From NCBI RefSeq assembly GCF_028858725.1, contig NC_084768.1, positions 30,782,664-30,846,663 of the forward strand: DNA of 64,000 bases. Reading direction: 5' to 3'. Position numbers and translations under genes: made by a program. The notes beneath the pieces were generated by a model that had not been told where the DNA came from, did no database searches, and saw only the letters and a program-made list of their open reading frames with translations. Below, piece after piece: positions 47,721-60,552 of the stretch; within the stretch, counting starts at the first letter, position 1, and each line of letters begins with the position of its first letter. This DNA is from Colius striatus. Lineage: Eukaryota > Chordata > Aves > Coliiformes > Coliidae.

Positions 47721-50700
47721 AGAACACAAACACTTTTTCTACTTGGTTTTTCCCCTTTTCCAGACAATTTTGGCGCCTGCACCCGTGCAGTGCTGGCTCA
47801 TTTTAAGAGGGGTGTCACCTTGAGATCAGGTTCATTTTTACAGCCAATATTTCTTGCAGATGTGGGATATTCCCCAGGAAACTCTCACTACCAATGCTAC
47901 AGTGGGAGGGTTGGCTTGGAGGGGAGCGGCACCACGCCAGGCACTGCACCAGCACAAGCACTGCCAGTGCTGCCCATGCAGGGAGATGGGGAGGGCAGCA
48001 CGGGAGGGATCTGCCCGCTGTGAGCCCTGGGGGTCCCTGCCACAGCCCTGCCAGTCCCTCAGCCACAGAGCCACCTCTGAGCCGAGACAGAAGCGAGCAG
48101 GAGCAGCTGGTGGGTACGCAGCCCGCTGTTGACAGAAGCTCGTTTAGGAAAAGTGGATTATCTCCTGCACCACTCCAGCAGGCTGTACAGTGGCTGACAT
48201 CCCAGGAAAGCCAGCAGCGAGCTGACAGGAGGGTGGGAAGGAATGCCTGCCCAGGCGATGGCCAGAGAGGAAAGGGTTAATGGTTATCCCTGCTCTTGAC
48301 ACATCTGGCTGCAGAAAAGCTGTGCCATGCCCAGCGTGGTGTGCTGGAGGTGGCTTCCTCAAGGAGAGAGCATCGTCAGCCGTGTCAACACTGCCACGGC
48401 CACACAGTGCCCATGGCAGCACTCAGCACACGTGGGGCAGGCAGGAGGGTGATGCCTCATGGCACTGCTGGGGATGGCATTGGTACCTGGATTGCCTGGT
48501 GGGGCCCCCAGGAGACCCAGAAGAGTCCCCTATCCCACAACACACCAAGGACTGAAAAACACCTGCACTGTGTCCCCTGTGATGCTCCGTCAGCAGGAGC
48601 TGGGGTCTTGAGTGAACCTGGAGACTCTCCTTTGGGGCATCTCGAATGTCCCCTCTCCAATGCGAGCCACAGAGTCCTTCCAACACCTTTCACAGCATCA
48701 GAGACCAGAGAGCTTCTGCTTTAGTGGGAGGTGAAACCCAAGCCCCCAAAACCCTGCAGGAGACTCCATGGGGGCAGGCGCCTCGGGGACACCCACGCAG
48801 CGGGACAGCCACGCAGCAGGACACCCCTGGCTGCTGTGACACTCCAGAGTTACATCCCTGAGAGCAGAAAGTGGCTCTGGCTGGCTTTTACTCTCTGTCT
48901 TCCCTCCTGTGTGGGACTGGCCTGCCTGGAGAAGGGTCTGGGAGCCCCCAGACCTGCTTACACCTTCCCAAAACCCCTTTCCCCTACTGCAAAGAAAAGA
49001 GGAACTGAAAATGAAATTAAAGCATAATTCAATCCAGAGTGGGTCCAGAGTAAAGTCATCTGCTCTTATCGTGTGCTGGCAGGCTCTTCCCGCTCTGCAA
49101 CAAACACAATGTTATCAGGGCACAGAGGGCAGATTCGTTTGCACCGGCGGAGCGAGCTGCTGTGTCCGCCCTGCCTGCCCCAGGCCTGGGGAGCACCGGG
49201 ATGCACGGCCAAGGATCGGGGCTGTGGGGCTTCGGGGACAGCGGCTGAACCCTGACAGCACTGTTGGGGAACCTGGCCCAGGGACGGGGTGCTCTGGATC
49301 GGGCACACATCCAGGCTGCCCACACAGCTCTCCAGCAGGGCAGATGGGTCAGGTCCAGGCTTGGGGGTGATGTCTTTGCCTATGGGAACGTACGTGGCCC
49401 CATCTCCCACAGGTGCTGCCCGGCTGTGGGCCCAGGGAGGCTGCTGAGCCGGCAGAGCTGGGCACCCCGAGCCCTGGCGCGGTGGCACAGCAGCACCACG
49501 ACACCCCCAGACCCCACTGCACTGCTTGGAGCGCATCCTGCTTTGATCTCTGCCTGCTGCCTGGCTGTGCCCTGGCCACTGTGGGGCCAGCACAGCCCTC
49601 TCCGTCCCTCTTTATATACCCCTGTTATTTTTAACTCTGCCTACGCAAATCCCGAATCCGGAATGAGCAGCGGCCGGGGGCCAAGGGGAAATGGACATGG
49701 TGCAAATTTCCTGCCCTTTTTACCTCTCTTCCTCTATAACATACAGCAACGTTTTTCCTCCACTGCTTAACTTTCACTGGTACAGGAAAGCTGAAAGCAC
49801 CGGGCCCTGCACAGATCCACTGGGTCCAGCATCACGATGGACGGGGTATGCCCCTGCTCGGGGGAGACATCGCACCCGGCGTGATGCCAAGAGCTGTCCC
49901 AACCCGTGATGCAGGCCACAGCCTCCACCAGCACTGCAGCCTGCTCCAGGCCACCTGCCAGCCCTCGCAGCAGCGGCCTCACGTGCGCTCACGTGCCAGC
50001 CCAGGGCCGCATCCTGCCCCTGGCCCGGCGAGTTCCCCCGGCCCTAGCCACAGCACCTGAGCCTGGAGCATGGCCATGGGAGCCGTTTGCTTTGGCTGGA
50101 GAAGACCTGTGCCACTGGAGCAGCTTCAGGAGCAAAAGGAGGAAATGCTGCTTTCTGTTCCCTCGTGAGCAACAGGGAAGGCTGAGAGGAGCACAGGAGA
50201 TTTTTCCCAAAGTCTCTGGTTTAATCTTTAAAAGAACCCTCATCAATCTGTAGTGCCAGCAGGCTGCACAGAGAGTATCATAGTGGGCATCATGGTATGG
50301 CTGCACAGCACAGGGGACGCCCACACTACAGCCCTTCTCCTGCGTGTTGGGGATTAATGGCTTTACGTTATGTACGAGCAATTGGACCGCAAACATTTCG
50401 AATAATCCAGGTAAAAACCTCTGCCACTCTTTCCCAAGCAGCCTCCATCCCTCATCCCCAGTGATACTCACCGGTAGTCAGCCTCCAATGAACCTGCACT
50501 CTCAGACGGTGGGGATAAACCTCCCTTGCCCGCTCACAGAGGCAGGGAAAGTGCAGGTGCTGAGCCCAGCACTGATCAGCCCCATTCCACGCAGGTCCAC
50601 GCTGTTTCCCAGCCCACAGGAAGCCCAACTGGCCCTGGAGGCTGGGCAACTGTGTGGCCATTGCATGTGGACACTGCCAGCCTGTCAGGAGAACCACTTT

Positions 50701-51597
50701 CTAATGGAAACCATGGCGTGGGGCTGAGAGTGCCATGAGTCACTGGCACTCATGGGGACACTGCCCTAGTGTAAGGCATCAGGAGACAGCAGTACACGCA
50801 GGTAGGTGGGGAGCCATCCTGCTCTGTTTCCTAGGACATCTGATTTTGTTACTCATCCCATGCAGCTATCTGCCTGCAGCCAGCTGCCCGCTGCAAATCA
50901 CGCACCACGCAGCATCGCACACGACAGCCGCTGTGCCGCCGTCCTGCAGCCCCGGGACACACTGCACCGGGGCCACCCACTCCAGCACGGGACACTGGCC
51001 ATGGCATGTGGCAGCTAGGCACACACAGAAGCCACAGTGCAGTTCCACACACAGACCAGGAAAGTGCATCCTCCCACGTGCAACACGGCTGAGGTGGCGG
51101 CCGTCCCGCATCGGGAGCAAAAACCCCTTTGCACCGGCATTACATAAAGCTGCTTGGTTCTGCTCCAGGAAGTGGCATTTAATTACCCAGCCTCTCTGGT
51201 AGTAAATAGGTTTGCAACACATGACAAAAGGCTGTGTTTCTGGTTTTTTTCTTCCCCAACCAACCCTGCTCATGCACTGCCCAGTGAGCTCATCCCCTGG
51301 GAGTACCGGCTCCAAAATAGATTCGCTCCCTTGTTGGAAATAGTCAAATGGGAATCCAAGCTGACTGAGCCCAAGCCCAATTCCTCCCTTTGTTCTGGGG
51401 CTCTGGCAGTGAAGGGGTTCAGAGTGGGGCGACAGGAACTTGCCTTCTCTTTAATTGACCTCCGATGATGAAACAATCAACCAAACAATTTAGAAATGTG
51501 CATCCAGTGAGATCATTGGGAAAACGTCTCCGGGAAGGAGCCTGGGGAAAGGAAGGTAATCCACCTGCTCCAGCCACCTCAGCAGGCCTCACTGTGT

Positions 51598-51625
51598 GGC
51601 ATGGCATGGCATGGCATGGCATGGC
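51598..51625. repeat. ATGGC pentanucleotide repeat
   Basis: Five perfect tandem ATGGC copies, preceded by a partial copy and followed by an imperfect one. Confidence 0.85.
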
Positions 51626-52390
51626 ACAGCATGGCTGCTCAGCCTGTCTTGAGCCACTTTGCTCTAGCTCCACGCCAGCAGCCACCTTGCCAGGGCCAAC
51701 ATCAGGGAAAGGGACAGTGGGACCTTCTCCAGCAGGGTGAGCTGAGCTGGGACAGAGGTTAAATGGTATTGCTTCCCATCCCCATGGTGCCAGTGACACT
51801 GACATGGTCACAGTGTCACCAAGCCCATCTCGGCTAGCTCCCAGTCCTAAAGACAGGGGAGTGGCTGGAGCCACCTGATCCCATGGGACACCCATTCTCC
51901 TCATTTCCAGCCCTAACCCATCCTTAGCTGCCGGGTGCCTATTTATCCCTCGCCAGCACCGAGCAGCAGCTCTGCCCATCTCCATCCCCAGCCGCAGTGC
52001 AAGTGCTTCCGCCCTGATGGGCATTTCTAGGACAGGACCTGCTATTCCAGGGCTCCGTGGAGGGAAAACCCTCCCATGCCCATGAGGGCTGCCTCCCTGG
52101 GGATTTCCATTCCTGGCACCCTTTCCCCAGCTTCTCGCAGCCCGGCGGGAGGGCAGCCACCCGGGAAGGGCTGGCACGGCTCCCTGGCCCCGGCTGTGCC
52201 GACAGGGCTGCCCCGGCTTCCCCAGCCCGGGCAAGAGCAGGCTCCAGCTTGGCATGCAGCAGGGGCTAATTTTGGCCCAAAGGGTTTCCCTTCAGCAGAC
52301 TCTACCACCAACGTGGTTTTTAAGACAATCTTAGCCGGAGTCTTCCTTCCTCGGCTGCCAGCGACCCGGAGCCGGGCTGGTGTGTTGGTG

Positions 52391-52493
52391 TTGTATGTGT
52401 ATGTGTGTGTGTGTTTATCTCCAAACCGCAACAAATATTTCATATTCGTTTTCTTTCTTTCCCTTTTCTATTTCTCCCCCCCCCCCCTTCCCT
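52391..52493. repeat. GT microsatellite and poly-C tract
   Basis: A GT-rich run at about 52391-52415 and a run of about 13 C at 52478-52490 in pyrimidine-rich sequence. Confidence 0.7.
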
Positions 52494-52504
52494 CCAAGCT
52501 CTTG

Positions 52505-52810
52505 GCTGTGGTATTTAAATAGTAGGTGTGGTCCCGGCGCTGCGTGCCAAAACCAACACCAGCTCCAGAGCAGATAACCCTGCGAGCAAACGCAGCAGCG
52601 AAACCACGCCGAGCTGCCAGCAGAGCCGCGCCGGGCCGGGCAGCGCTGCCGGGGACGGCCACGGCACGGCCCCGCGGGCGGGCGGGCACGGCCGCCACGT
52701 GGCTCCCTGGCCCCCCGCACGACAGCTCGGGCACGGAGGGGACAGGGAGGAGGCGGCGGAGGCGGTGTGTCTGGCTGCAGGGACACGCACTCGCCGCTCG
52801 CTCACTTGAG
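52505..52810 (+). promoter_or_regulatory. TATA-like box followed by GC-rich patch with GATA and E-box motifs (putative promoter)
   Basis: TATTTAAATAG at 52511-52521 is followed after about 50 bases by AGATAAC and then about 230 bases of CpG-rich DNA with a CACGTGG E-box near 52696. This could be a TATA promoter reading rightward or a distal enhancer; no exon or splice donor could be tied to it. Confidence 0.25.
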
Positions 52811-54526
52811 AGCTGTTTGGGATGCACTTGGATAGTCTTTGGTTTTGTTTGTTTTAACTGAGCCAAAACATTTTTCTCCCAAACAAGTAAAGTGTGAGTA
52901 AGTGAGAGGAGGAGTCCCTCCAGTGCTTTAAGAGCAGCTCGCAAAGAAACTTTCTTACGCCCTGAAAAATAGTGAACGTCATCTATTTCAGCATGAGTCA
53001 CTCGGAGAGAGGCGGCTGCTTCACCTTCCCGGGCGGTGCTGGTGGAAGCACTGGGGATGGTGAGGACAGCAGGGATGGAGGGCACCTCTGGGTGCTCTTG
53101 ATCCAAGGATGGACAGAGACAAATCTGGGTAGGCAGGAGAGCGATGAGGAAAGAACACTGCAGACCCAGAGCCTGAATCCTGCCCTCTCTTTTGCTGGGG
53201 CTGCAGCCGTTTCTGGGGACGGAGAGGGATTGCTTGGCAGCATCCATCAAGCATCCGTTACAGCATAATCCCCAGGAAGGTCACAAGCTCATCTTCAGGT
53301 GAATGTGCACACAAGTGCTAGCTGAGTGGGAGCCACAGCACGCCAGCTCCTGCAGAGCCTGTGCCTGGCTGCTGGTGTCCCCCAGGGCAGCACCCACTTC
53401 CAAAAAGATGGAGAAAGATTCTTATCTCAGCTTTTATGATTCTTGTGTGTGTGTGGCAGGTTCCTTGGAGAGGAGATTCTTGCAAGGTTTTGCTCCCAAG
53501 AGGACCTGGTTGCCATTTGCAAGCAGTGGGATAGTGGAACAGTGCCCAGGGGGAGGGATTAGGGGGAAGCCTGAGCTTTCCCAGCCCCAGGAAGCACACC
53601 CTGCTTTCCTCCTCACTCCCTGGGTGGCCTTGGTGTGGCAACCCTGGTTTCCTCTTCCCTCAAGCCCTTCCGAAAGCAAAAAGATGGGGTACTGTCATCC
53701 CACAACCATAGCCCCAAAGCAGAGACCACCACCGTGGGTCAAAGAGGGTCCCTGGAACCTCCAGCTGCTGCAAGTGATGCCAGGAGGTGGGGATGCTCCT
53801 CTCCACCTGCTCCAGGGCACAGGGCTGGATGCCCAGAGGATGCCTGGCGATGTATCCCCTGGTTGGGCAGTGCCTGAGGACAGGCTACAGGTTGCCTGTC
53901 CCTGAGCTGACCGAGCTAGCGGCAGGAGCAGCCAGCACACCCCTCCCTGCCCCCCGGTGCCGCGGTGGCTGTGGCGCTGGAGCAGAGCCGGCCAGACATG
54001 CACAAGGTGCAGAGCGGGGCCGGGATCCACCCAGCCTCTGGCAGAGTAGGAGGGTCCTTGGCAGGTGAACCGGCTCCCTGCCCAACCTCCATGTGTGTTT
54101 GGGCTACACAAACAGCCCTGAGCCCAAACCCAACCTGTAGCAGCCTCCATTTGTCCTCGGCTCCCTCTTCCCCGCCTCAGTCCCGCTCTGCCTCCCACGT
54201 GCCGGCTCAGGGCCCGGTGTGGCCGCCGTGTCCCGTGGCTCCCCAGGCACCGCTCGGCCCCGCTGGCGTGTGTCCCAAAGCAGAGAGGAAAATAAGGTTC
54301 GGATGTCACCTCCCCAGTCAGGAGAGGAAAAATCTTTCCAACAAAACAGGCTTTTGATTCCTCCCCAAGCACGGGCAGCGTTGGAGCTCCCGGCCCCGTG
54401 CGTTCCCGGGCAAACAGGGAATTTTCCACCTACATCAAAGCGGTTTTGCAGGGACAGACACAGAGGCCGTGCCCTGCACACCTGTCTCCTTGTTTTGGAA
54501 AGTGATGGTAACTGTGAGGCACTGCG

Positions 54527-54779
54527 CAGGACCATGAGGTCTCCTGCTCCCCATCGTGCCAGTTCAGTCCCTCCTGGCAGGACCATGAGGTCCCCTGCTC
54601 CCCACTGTGCCAGTTCAGTCCCTCCTGGCAGGACCATGAGGTCCCCTGCTCCCCATCGTGACAGTGCAGTCCCTCCTGGCAGGACCATGAGGGCTCCTGC
54701 TCCCCATCGTGACAGTGCAGTCCCTCCTGGCAGGACCATGAGGGCTCCTGCTCCCCATCGTGACAGTTCAGTCCCCCCT
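54527..54779. repeat. 51-bp minisatellite, five copies
   Basis: Five tandem units start with CAGGACCATGAGG at 54527, 54578, 54629, 54680 and 54731, an exact 51-base period. Copies differ by a few substitutions, with units 4-5 sharing the GAGGGCTCC variant and units 2-3 the GAGGTCCCC variant. The multiple-of-three period creates open frames on both strands that are not evidence of a protein. Confidence 0.95.
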
Positions 54780-56029
54780 GCCTCCCCAGGCACCCTATGA
54801 ACTGTCGGGTGCAAGGGATATGGGGGGGACTTTCCCAAGGCCCTAAAGACATCTGCCCTCCCAGAGATGTGGGATGAATGAGGCCTGGCTGAACTCGTGG
54901 CATATGTGAGGACAGGGAGGCTGCTGGAAGGGGGCAATCCAGGGTATGGCTGAGCAAATGCCACGGGGTACAGAGAGCCATGGGGGTGGAGAGGTGATCT
55001 CTAGAGTTTTAGAGCTGTAAGAGCAGCCTGGACTCACCACTGTCCCCTGATGCATGGCCCCACATCCCTTCTTTTGCTCTGGGGCTGGAGCTGCTGGGGG
55101 GCAGGGGGAGTTTGACTGGCGCTGCACTGAGGCTCTGTGGGACAGTGGAACTCTCCATGAAGCTGGAGGGTTCTGCAGGGCTGTCTTTTCAGCAGCCCTA
55201 AGGCAAGGGGCAAAGGACCATGCAGAGGGGGAGCCCAGCCCCTCGTACCAGGCACTTTCCACACCAAGTCCTTTGTGGACCCTGCCCCACAGGCTTAGAG
55301 CCCAGAGGTGGGGTAAGGAGCCATGGGACTGTGGGCAGCTCCCCACCACCACCCTGCCCGAGGGAAGGCACAGGGCAGCTTAGGGGACAGGCATGTGGTG
55401 GGGATGTGAGGTGGCACAAGGTGCCCTGGGGTCAGTAGAGCAGCACTGGGATGGTGCTGGGAGGAGGAAAGCCTTCTTCAGTGCCCCAGGGGATTAGGGG
55501 CTGCCATATCCCAGTGAGACTGTGGTCCACCCTCCCTTTGAGTGTCTGGGTGAATTTAGTGAACTGGGATGTTCCTAAAGTGACTCAAATCCAGGTTTGA
55601 CTCAGTGAGTCTACTCCAGCTCATCTGGTGCAAATGGGGCCATGAGGCTTGGAGGTTGCCAGGATTTGGGGGACACCAAATGTCCATGCCTGGCCACCTC
55701 CCTCAGACCATCTCTGCCCTGGGATCATCTCCCCCAGCCCTTCTGGGCGCAGATTTGGTGGATGCACCTCCCCATTAGCTCAATCTGATGCACTACAAAG
55801 CAGAAAGCAGATCAGCTCCAAGCCCTGAGGCGGGAGCCACCTGCCCTGGGGACACTAATGGCAGGCAGCAGGAGATGTGGGCAGCCTGGGCTGGCAGTGG
55901 GATGGATGGTGGAATTCCCAGAGGAATCTGCACTTCCCATAAAGGGGAGGGATCCGGGAAGGCATTGAAGTTTTGATGTCCCGCACCTGAGGCATCAATG
56001 GGACAATTATGGGGGCCACTCAAGCCTCC

Positions 56030-56260
56030 TGGGAACCTTTTTGTCTCCAGTCAGGTCTGCTTCCACCCGATGCTGATTTGAGAATTCTTCTCCCCTCCAA
56101 GTCCACAATTGCAGGGTTATTTGCATCTAAAATGAGAGCTGGGCCCTTCAGCAGCTTGTCTGCTCCTGATAGCGGGGGCCTGCTCCAGCACTAAACCTGC
56201 TAATGCAATCAGCAGGGCCCCGGAGGCTTCTGCATATCAAAGCTCCCTGGTTCTCTCTTA
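56030..56260. promoter_or_regulatory. Putative enhancer with perfect octamer and TCF/LEF site
   Basis: Contains a perfect POU octamer ATTTGCAT at 56119-56126 and an ATCAAAG TCF/LEF core at 56236-56242, with GCTAATGCAATC between them. It is unique sequence in a GC-rich setting; regulatory role is inferred. Confidence 0.3.
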
Positions 56261-57824
56261 TAGAAGCCTCCAGGTCACAAACCTCCCCTCCATCACCTTT
56301 CATCACTGCCAGGGTGGTTGTGCGCTGCTCCTGGGAGCCCCTGGCCATGGGGAAGCCCAAGGAGCGGGGATGGAGAAAGGCCACCAGCTCTCTCCAGGTG
56401 CCAGGATGGGCCAGTGCTGCACCCCTGCCTGCACCCCTCTCCAGCACCTCACTGCTCAGGTCTCCTTCCCTGTAGGGCTGTGTGGAGAAGCTTTGGTCCC
56501 CATGCAGGTCATGGAGGAATGTGGCTGTGGCCAGGCTGGGGAGGGGGGCTGTGGGGCCAGCGCTGGGCAGGAGCACCCACAAACACTGTGACTCACGTGT
56601 GGGGTTACTAACAACATCCGAAAGGAAACTGGCTGGGGCAGCCCTGGCCCACATTCCCTGCACCAGGGAGTGGCACAGTCCTCATCCCGCTGCCAGGCGT
56701 CTCTGGGGAAAGGGCCAGCAGCCATGTACCGGTAGGGAGACCTGCTTGTCACCCACCTAACGGGGTACCAGCCACTGGAGCCTGGCTGGGGGGATGGCCA
56801 GAACCCTGGGCTGGCTCTCCTGCGGCTGCTGTGTCCCCCATGGCGTACCCCCACGTCACCCAGCATCTCTTCCTCTTGGGAAAGTGCTTTCCTCCTTGCT
56901 CATTTCTCTCTGCATCCCCAGGGCCTCCCACAAAGCACCTTCCCTGGGTGTGGAGAGGACACTGTGGCACAGCCCAAGGTGGCATCGTGCTGCACCTGCA
57001 CCCTGCACCTCAGAGATGGACCTGAGCCATCTCTGCGTCTGGTGACCTTATACCTCCTGCTCAGGAGGATCCTACCACCCTCCTGCATAATCCTTGCTGG
57101 AGGCAGGTGCTGCAGACCAGGCCTTGACTGGATGGGCTCCTGGCTACAGCTTTCCTAGTGCCCGGTGTCCCAGGTGGGAGGAGAGGTGGCAGAGTGTTCC
57201 TGGAGGGACATGAGGACACCAAGGCAGTGGCACAGACGTGCTGGCTGCACCAGCCAGCCAGGGTGCTCCTGGCCAGCACTGGCCTCTCCTGGCAAACACA
57301 GCTGCTGCCCCATCCCTCTCCGTGCCCCGCCAGCGCCTGTTGCCATATGGTGCTGATGTGTACAGAGCTCCTGGGTATGCAGAGCGTGGCAGGAGCCCTT
57401 GCAGCAGGGGCTGCACAGCCTCGGGGGAACACAGCACCCCCAGACACCTCTACTGCTGCACTGAATGCACTGATGCTTTGCTGCTGATGCCCTGTGCTCC
57501 CAACAGCTAAAGATGGGATATATAAACCAGCACACAGAGCCAAGGACCCCAAAACCGGCACCTGGGAGGGACGTGGGGTGACAGCATGGGTGGCAGGAGG
57601 GAGCTGCAGGAGACACTGCCATCAGTGAGGGCTGGTTTCTGCAGGCAAGGCTGAGCAGTCAGACACCAGCTCTGCTGGGTGGTGGTGCTGAGGAGGTTAC
57701 CTGCTGGTTTGCATTTTTAGGGGGTCTCCCTGCAGCCCTGCTCTATCCTGGGGGCTGGGTACAGCCAGGGGCACAGCTGAGGGATCAAAGAGGTGGGGGG
57801 AGAGGAGAAGCTCTTGAGTTGTGG

Positions 57825-57990
57825 GTCATTATCTGTTATTAACATCTGTAATCTCCCGGAGAGCAAACTGAGATTTACAGCCTGTTATTAGGCTGTTACT
57901 CAACCTGTTGTGCAACAGCTCAACTTAAAAAAAAAGAAGAATGTGATTAATAGCCCGCTAATAAGGGGGAAATCTCTCCTGTTTAATTCA
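57825..57990. promoter_or_regulatory. AT-rich island, putative conserved non-coding element
   Basis: Carries CATTATCTGTTATTAAC, CTGTTATTAGGCTGTTA and GATTAATAGCCCGCTAATAAG, i.e. several homeodomain cores and one GATA site (AGATAA on the minus strand), plus a short A run. Confidence 0.28.
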
Positions 57991-59324
57991 AACAGCCTCT
58001 GCCTGGGCACTCCAGGAAGGTATAGCCCAGGTTCTCAGGTTGGCTACTGGTCTCCTGCTGGGATCCCCCAGGACCCTTCATGCCACAGGACACCAGCACT
58101 GGATGGGGGTCCTGGGTAGCAGTGGGTGCTGCTCTACCCGCAGACCTGGGTTCTGGGGTCCCAAAGGCATTGGGGTGCAATGACCACCTCCTCCCAGCAC
58201 TGGCTGCACATGAAGGGGTTCCTGGCTCGTCCATGACCATCCCTTGTGGTCACCCTCTGGAAGAGGTGGAATCTCTGTGTCAGCTGTGGTTTTTATCCAA
58301 GCATCTTACCTTTTGTTTGACCGTGATTCACACCTGACTCACTTTGACCCCAAGCTTCCTGCCCTCCTGCCTTTCACTGCCCTTGATAGGGAGGGTGCCC
58401 TCTGCTTCTAGACATCCCTACCCCAGCTACAGCTTCACCTCTTGACTCTCACCTCCTTTTCCAGACATCCAAGCCAGTCCTGCCTGCAAACACCTTGCTG
58501 ACCCCGAGACCACCACTCTGGGTGTGCTCCCTGGTTCCTGAACCCCTCTGCCCTTGGATCTTTGCCTTTCTGAGTTATCCCTTGGTAAGATGGGGAAAAG
58601 CAGGCAAGTGGCATGAGGCTGTTCCCTCCAAACCAAACCTCTGGACACTACTTACGCCCCACTTGGACCCCGAGGACCTGTCTCTAGTCCAGGAGAGGGT
58701 CATCAGCACAGTCAAAGGTGGAAGAGAAGATGCCAATGACCACCTTGTGCTTTGCAGCCTGGATTCACCCCTCATTCCACCAATGGCCTCACTCTGATGG
58801 CTTTGACCCGGTGACTGAGCACCGTGGTTAACTGGATTGCAGCCGGCCCCGTTCCTGCCCCTCCTGCCAGCCAGAGTCCTGCCCTCTCTCCTGGGATGCT
58901 CCAAGAAAGCCACCACCTGGGACCCACCTCTCTGCAGCCTTTCCCTCTCCCTGCAGCGTTAAATCCCTCACCTGCTTTCCCTCAGGCACAGAGGAAATTG
59001 CCAGCTCTGCCCTGAGTGGAGAGTGTGGGTGCTCAGGAGCTGCTGACACCTACTCCTATGGGGTCTCCTCAGTCCCTGGCTGAAGGCAGCACTGCCTGTA
59101 AATACCAATGCTCAAGGTCTTGCCAGCAACAGCCAGTCTCCAGGGCCATCTTCTGCCTATTCCAAGGTACAAGAGGCACTTGGGAGTCGAGAAGCAGTTT
59201 GTGCCACCTCCAGATGACACCTTGGGAAGACTGAGGGATCCCTAGTCATCTTCTGAGAGGGCTGAGGCCAGTCTCAAGGGCCTGGAGGGCAGTGGAGGCA
59301 CAAACAGCACCCATGGGCACCAAG

Positions 59325-59540
59325 GCAGTGACAAATAGGAAGAACTTCTTGACTGAGAGGGTTGTTAGACACCGGCACAGGCTGCCCAGGGAGGTGTTCC
59401 CATCCCTAGAGATATTGCAAGGACACATAGCCAGGGTGCTGAGGGACATGGCTTAGTGGTGAGTTTGGCAGTGTGAGGTGAGTGGTTGGACTTGGTGATC
59501 TTAAAGGTCTTTTCCAAACAAAATCGTTCGATGATTTGAG
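59325..59540 (+). repeat. CR1 LINE 3' fragment (forward orientation)
   Basis: AGGAAGAACTTCTTGACTGA, GGCTGCCCAGGGAGGTG and GGTTGGACTTGGTGATCTTA match the copy at 37.2 kb; the end near ATCGTTCGATGATTTG is the degraded octamer tail. Divergence is higher than in the other copies. Confidence 0.92.
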
Positions 59541-60480
59541 ACACAAGCCCAAAGCTGGGGTCCTCACTTCCCACACCCTTCTACCCAGCAAGCTCAGGCA
59601 ACTTTCCCTCACCTTGCCCAGCCACTGGCTGTCACCAGCAGAGCTGCCATCCCTGACCGTCAGCCAGCGCGGAGCTGCAGCACTCAGGGGCTGAGCCCAT
59701 GGCTCTCAGGCTCCCAAAAGCATCCCATGTGGTTGCAGCTGCCAGCTGGGTGGGCAGCTGCTCCGTGCCAGCCTGCTGCATGGTTGCTCAATGCTGCAGA
59801 GGAGGGCAAGATGAACCTGTCCCGCCGACCCACGCATTTAATTAGGGCCTCGTTGGTGCCTCGTCAGCGGGGTGCCCTCACTGCCCTGCTGAGCCTCGCA
59901 GGGTGCATGGTGCTGGAGCCTGGCTGTGCTGGCAGGCCTGGCCCTGCTTGCACCTCACGTGGCACGGCGGCTGGGCTGCATTGTCCACATTCCTCCCAGC
60001 TCTGAGTCACTTGCACCTCTGCTGCCAAAACCTGTGCCTGTGCCTGGCCGTGCCGGCAGCCCGCGCCAGCGCCGGTAGCCATACGTGGCTCTGTGCGAGG
60101 CAATGTACCTGTGTGGGTGCTCCAGGGTGCCCTCCTCTGCCCCCAGGATGGGTTTCCCACTCTGGGCCCCAGCAGTGTGGGGCAAATACTGCTGCCCTTC
60201 TGTGGTGGGTTGCTCCTGGCCAGATGCCAGCTGCCCACCAAAGCTCCTCTATCACTCCCCTCAATGGGACATGACAGAGAAAATACATTGAAAGGCTAGT
60301 GGGTTAAACCCACGTGATGTGCAGACTGAGCTGTGGGGCAGGGGGAGGAGTGAGGTGAAGGGGATGGTGTAGGTGGGCACGAGGGGTTTGCACACGTGAG
60401 GGGTGTACATGTGGATGCAGGGGTGGGATGGATAGTGCGGGGTCTGTGTGAGGCACGGGTGTGTGGGACCTGCCTAAGTG
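59541..60480. other. Intergenic sequence, nothing recognised
   Basis: GC-rich unique DNA leading into the GT-rich minisatellite; no gene, repeat or strong motif cluster seen. Confidence 0.6.
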
Positions 60481-60552
60481 TGTGTGTGCATGTAAGGGGC
60501 ACACATACATTCAGATGAGAGCATTCATGAGGCACATACATGTATGGGGGAC

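Larger units (their letters stand above)
46246..54520. other. Gene-poor flank upstream of KLF17
   Basis: No convincing coding exon. Contains AT-rich unique blocks (about 47290-47720 and 50335-50420), CA and poly-C simple repeats, a pentamer repeat (51598-51625) and a GC-rich TATA-bearing patch at 52.5-52.8 kb. Confidence 0.55.
54780..59320. other. Intergenic sequence, no gene recognised
   Basis: Mostly GC-rich unique DNA without domain-bearing frames. Two AT-rich islands stand out: 56030-56260 and 57825-57990. Confidence 0.6.
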
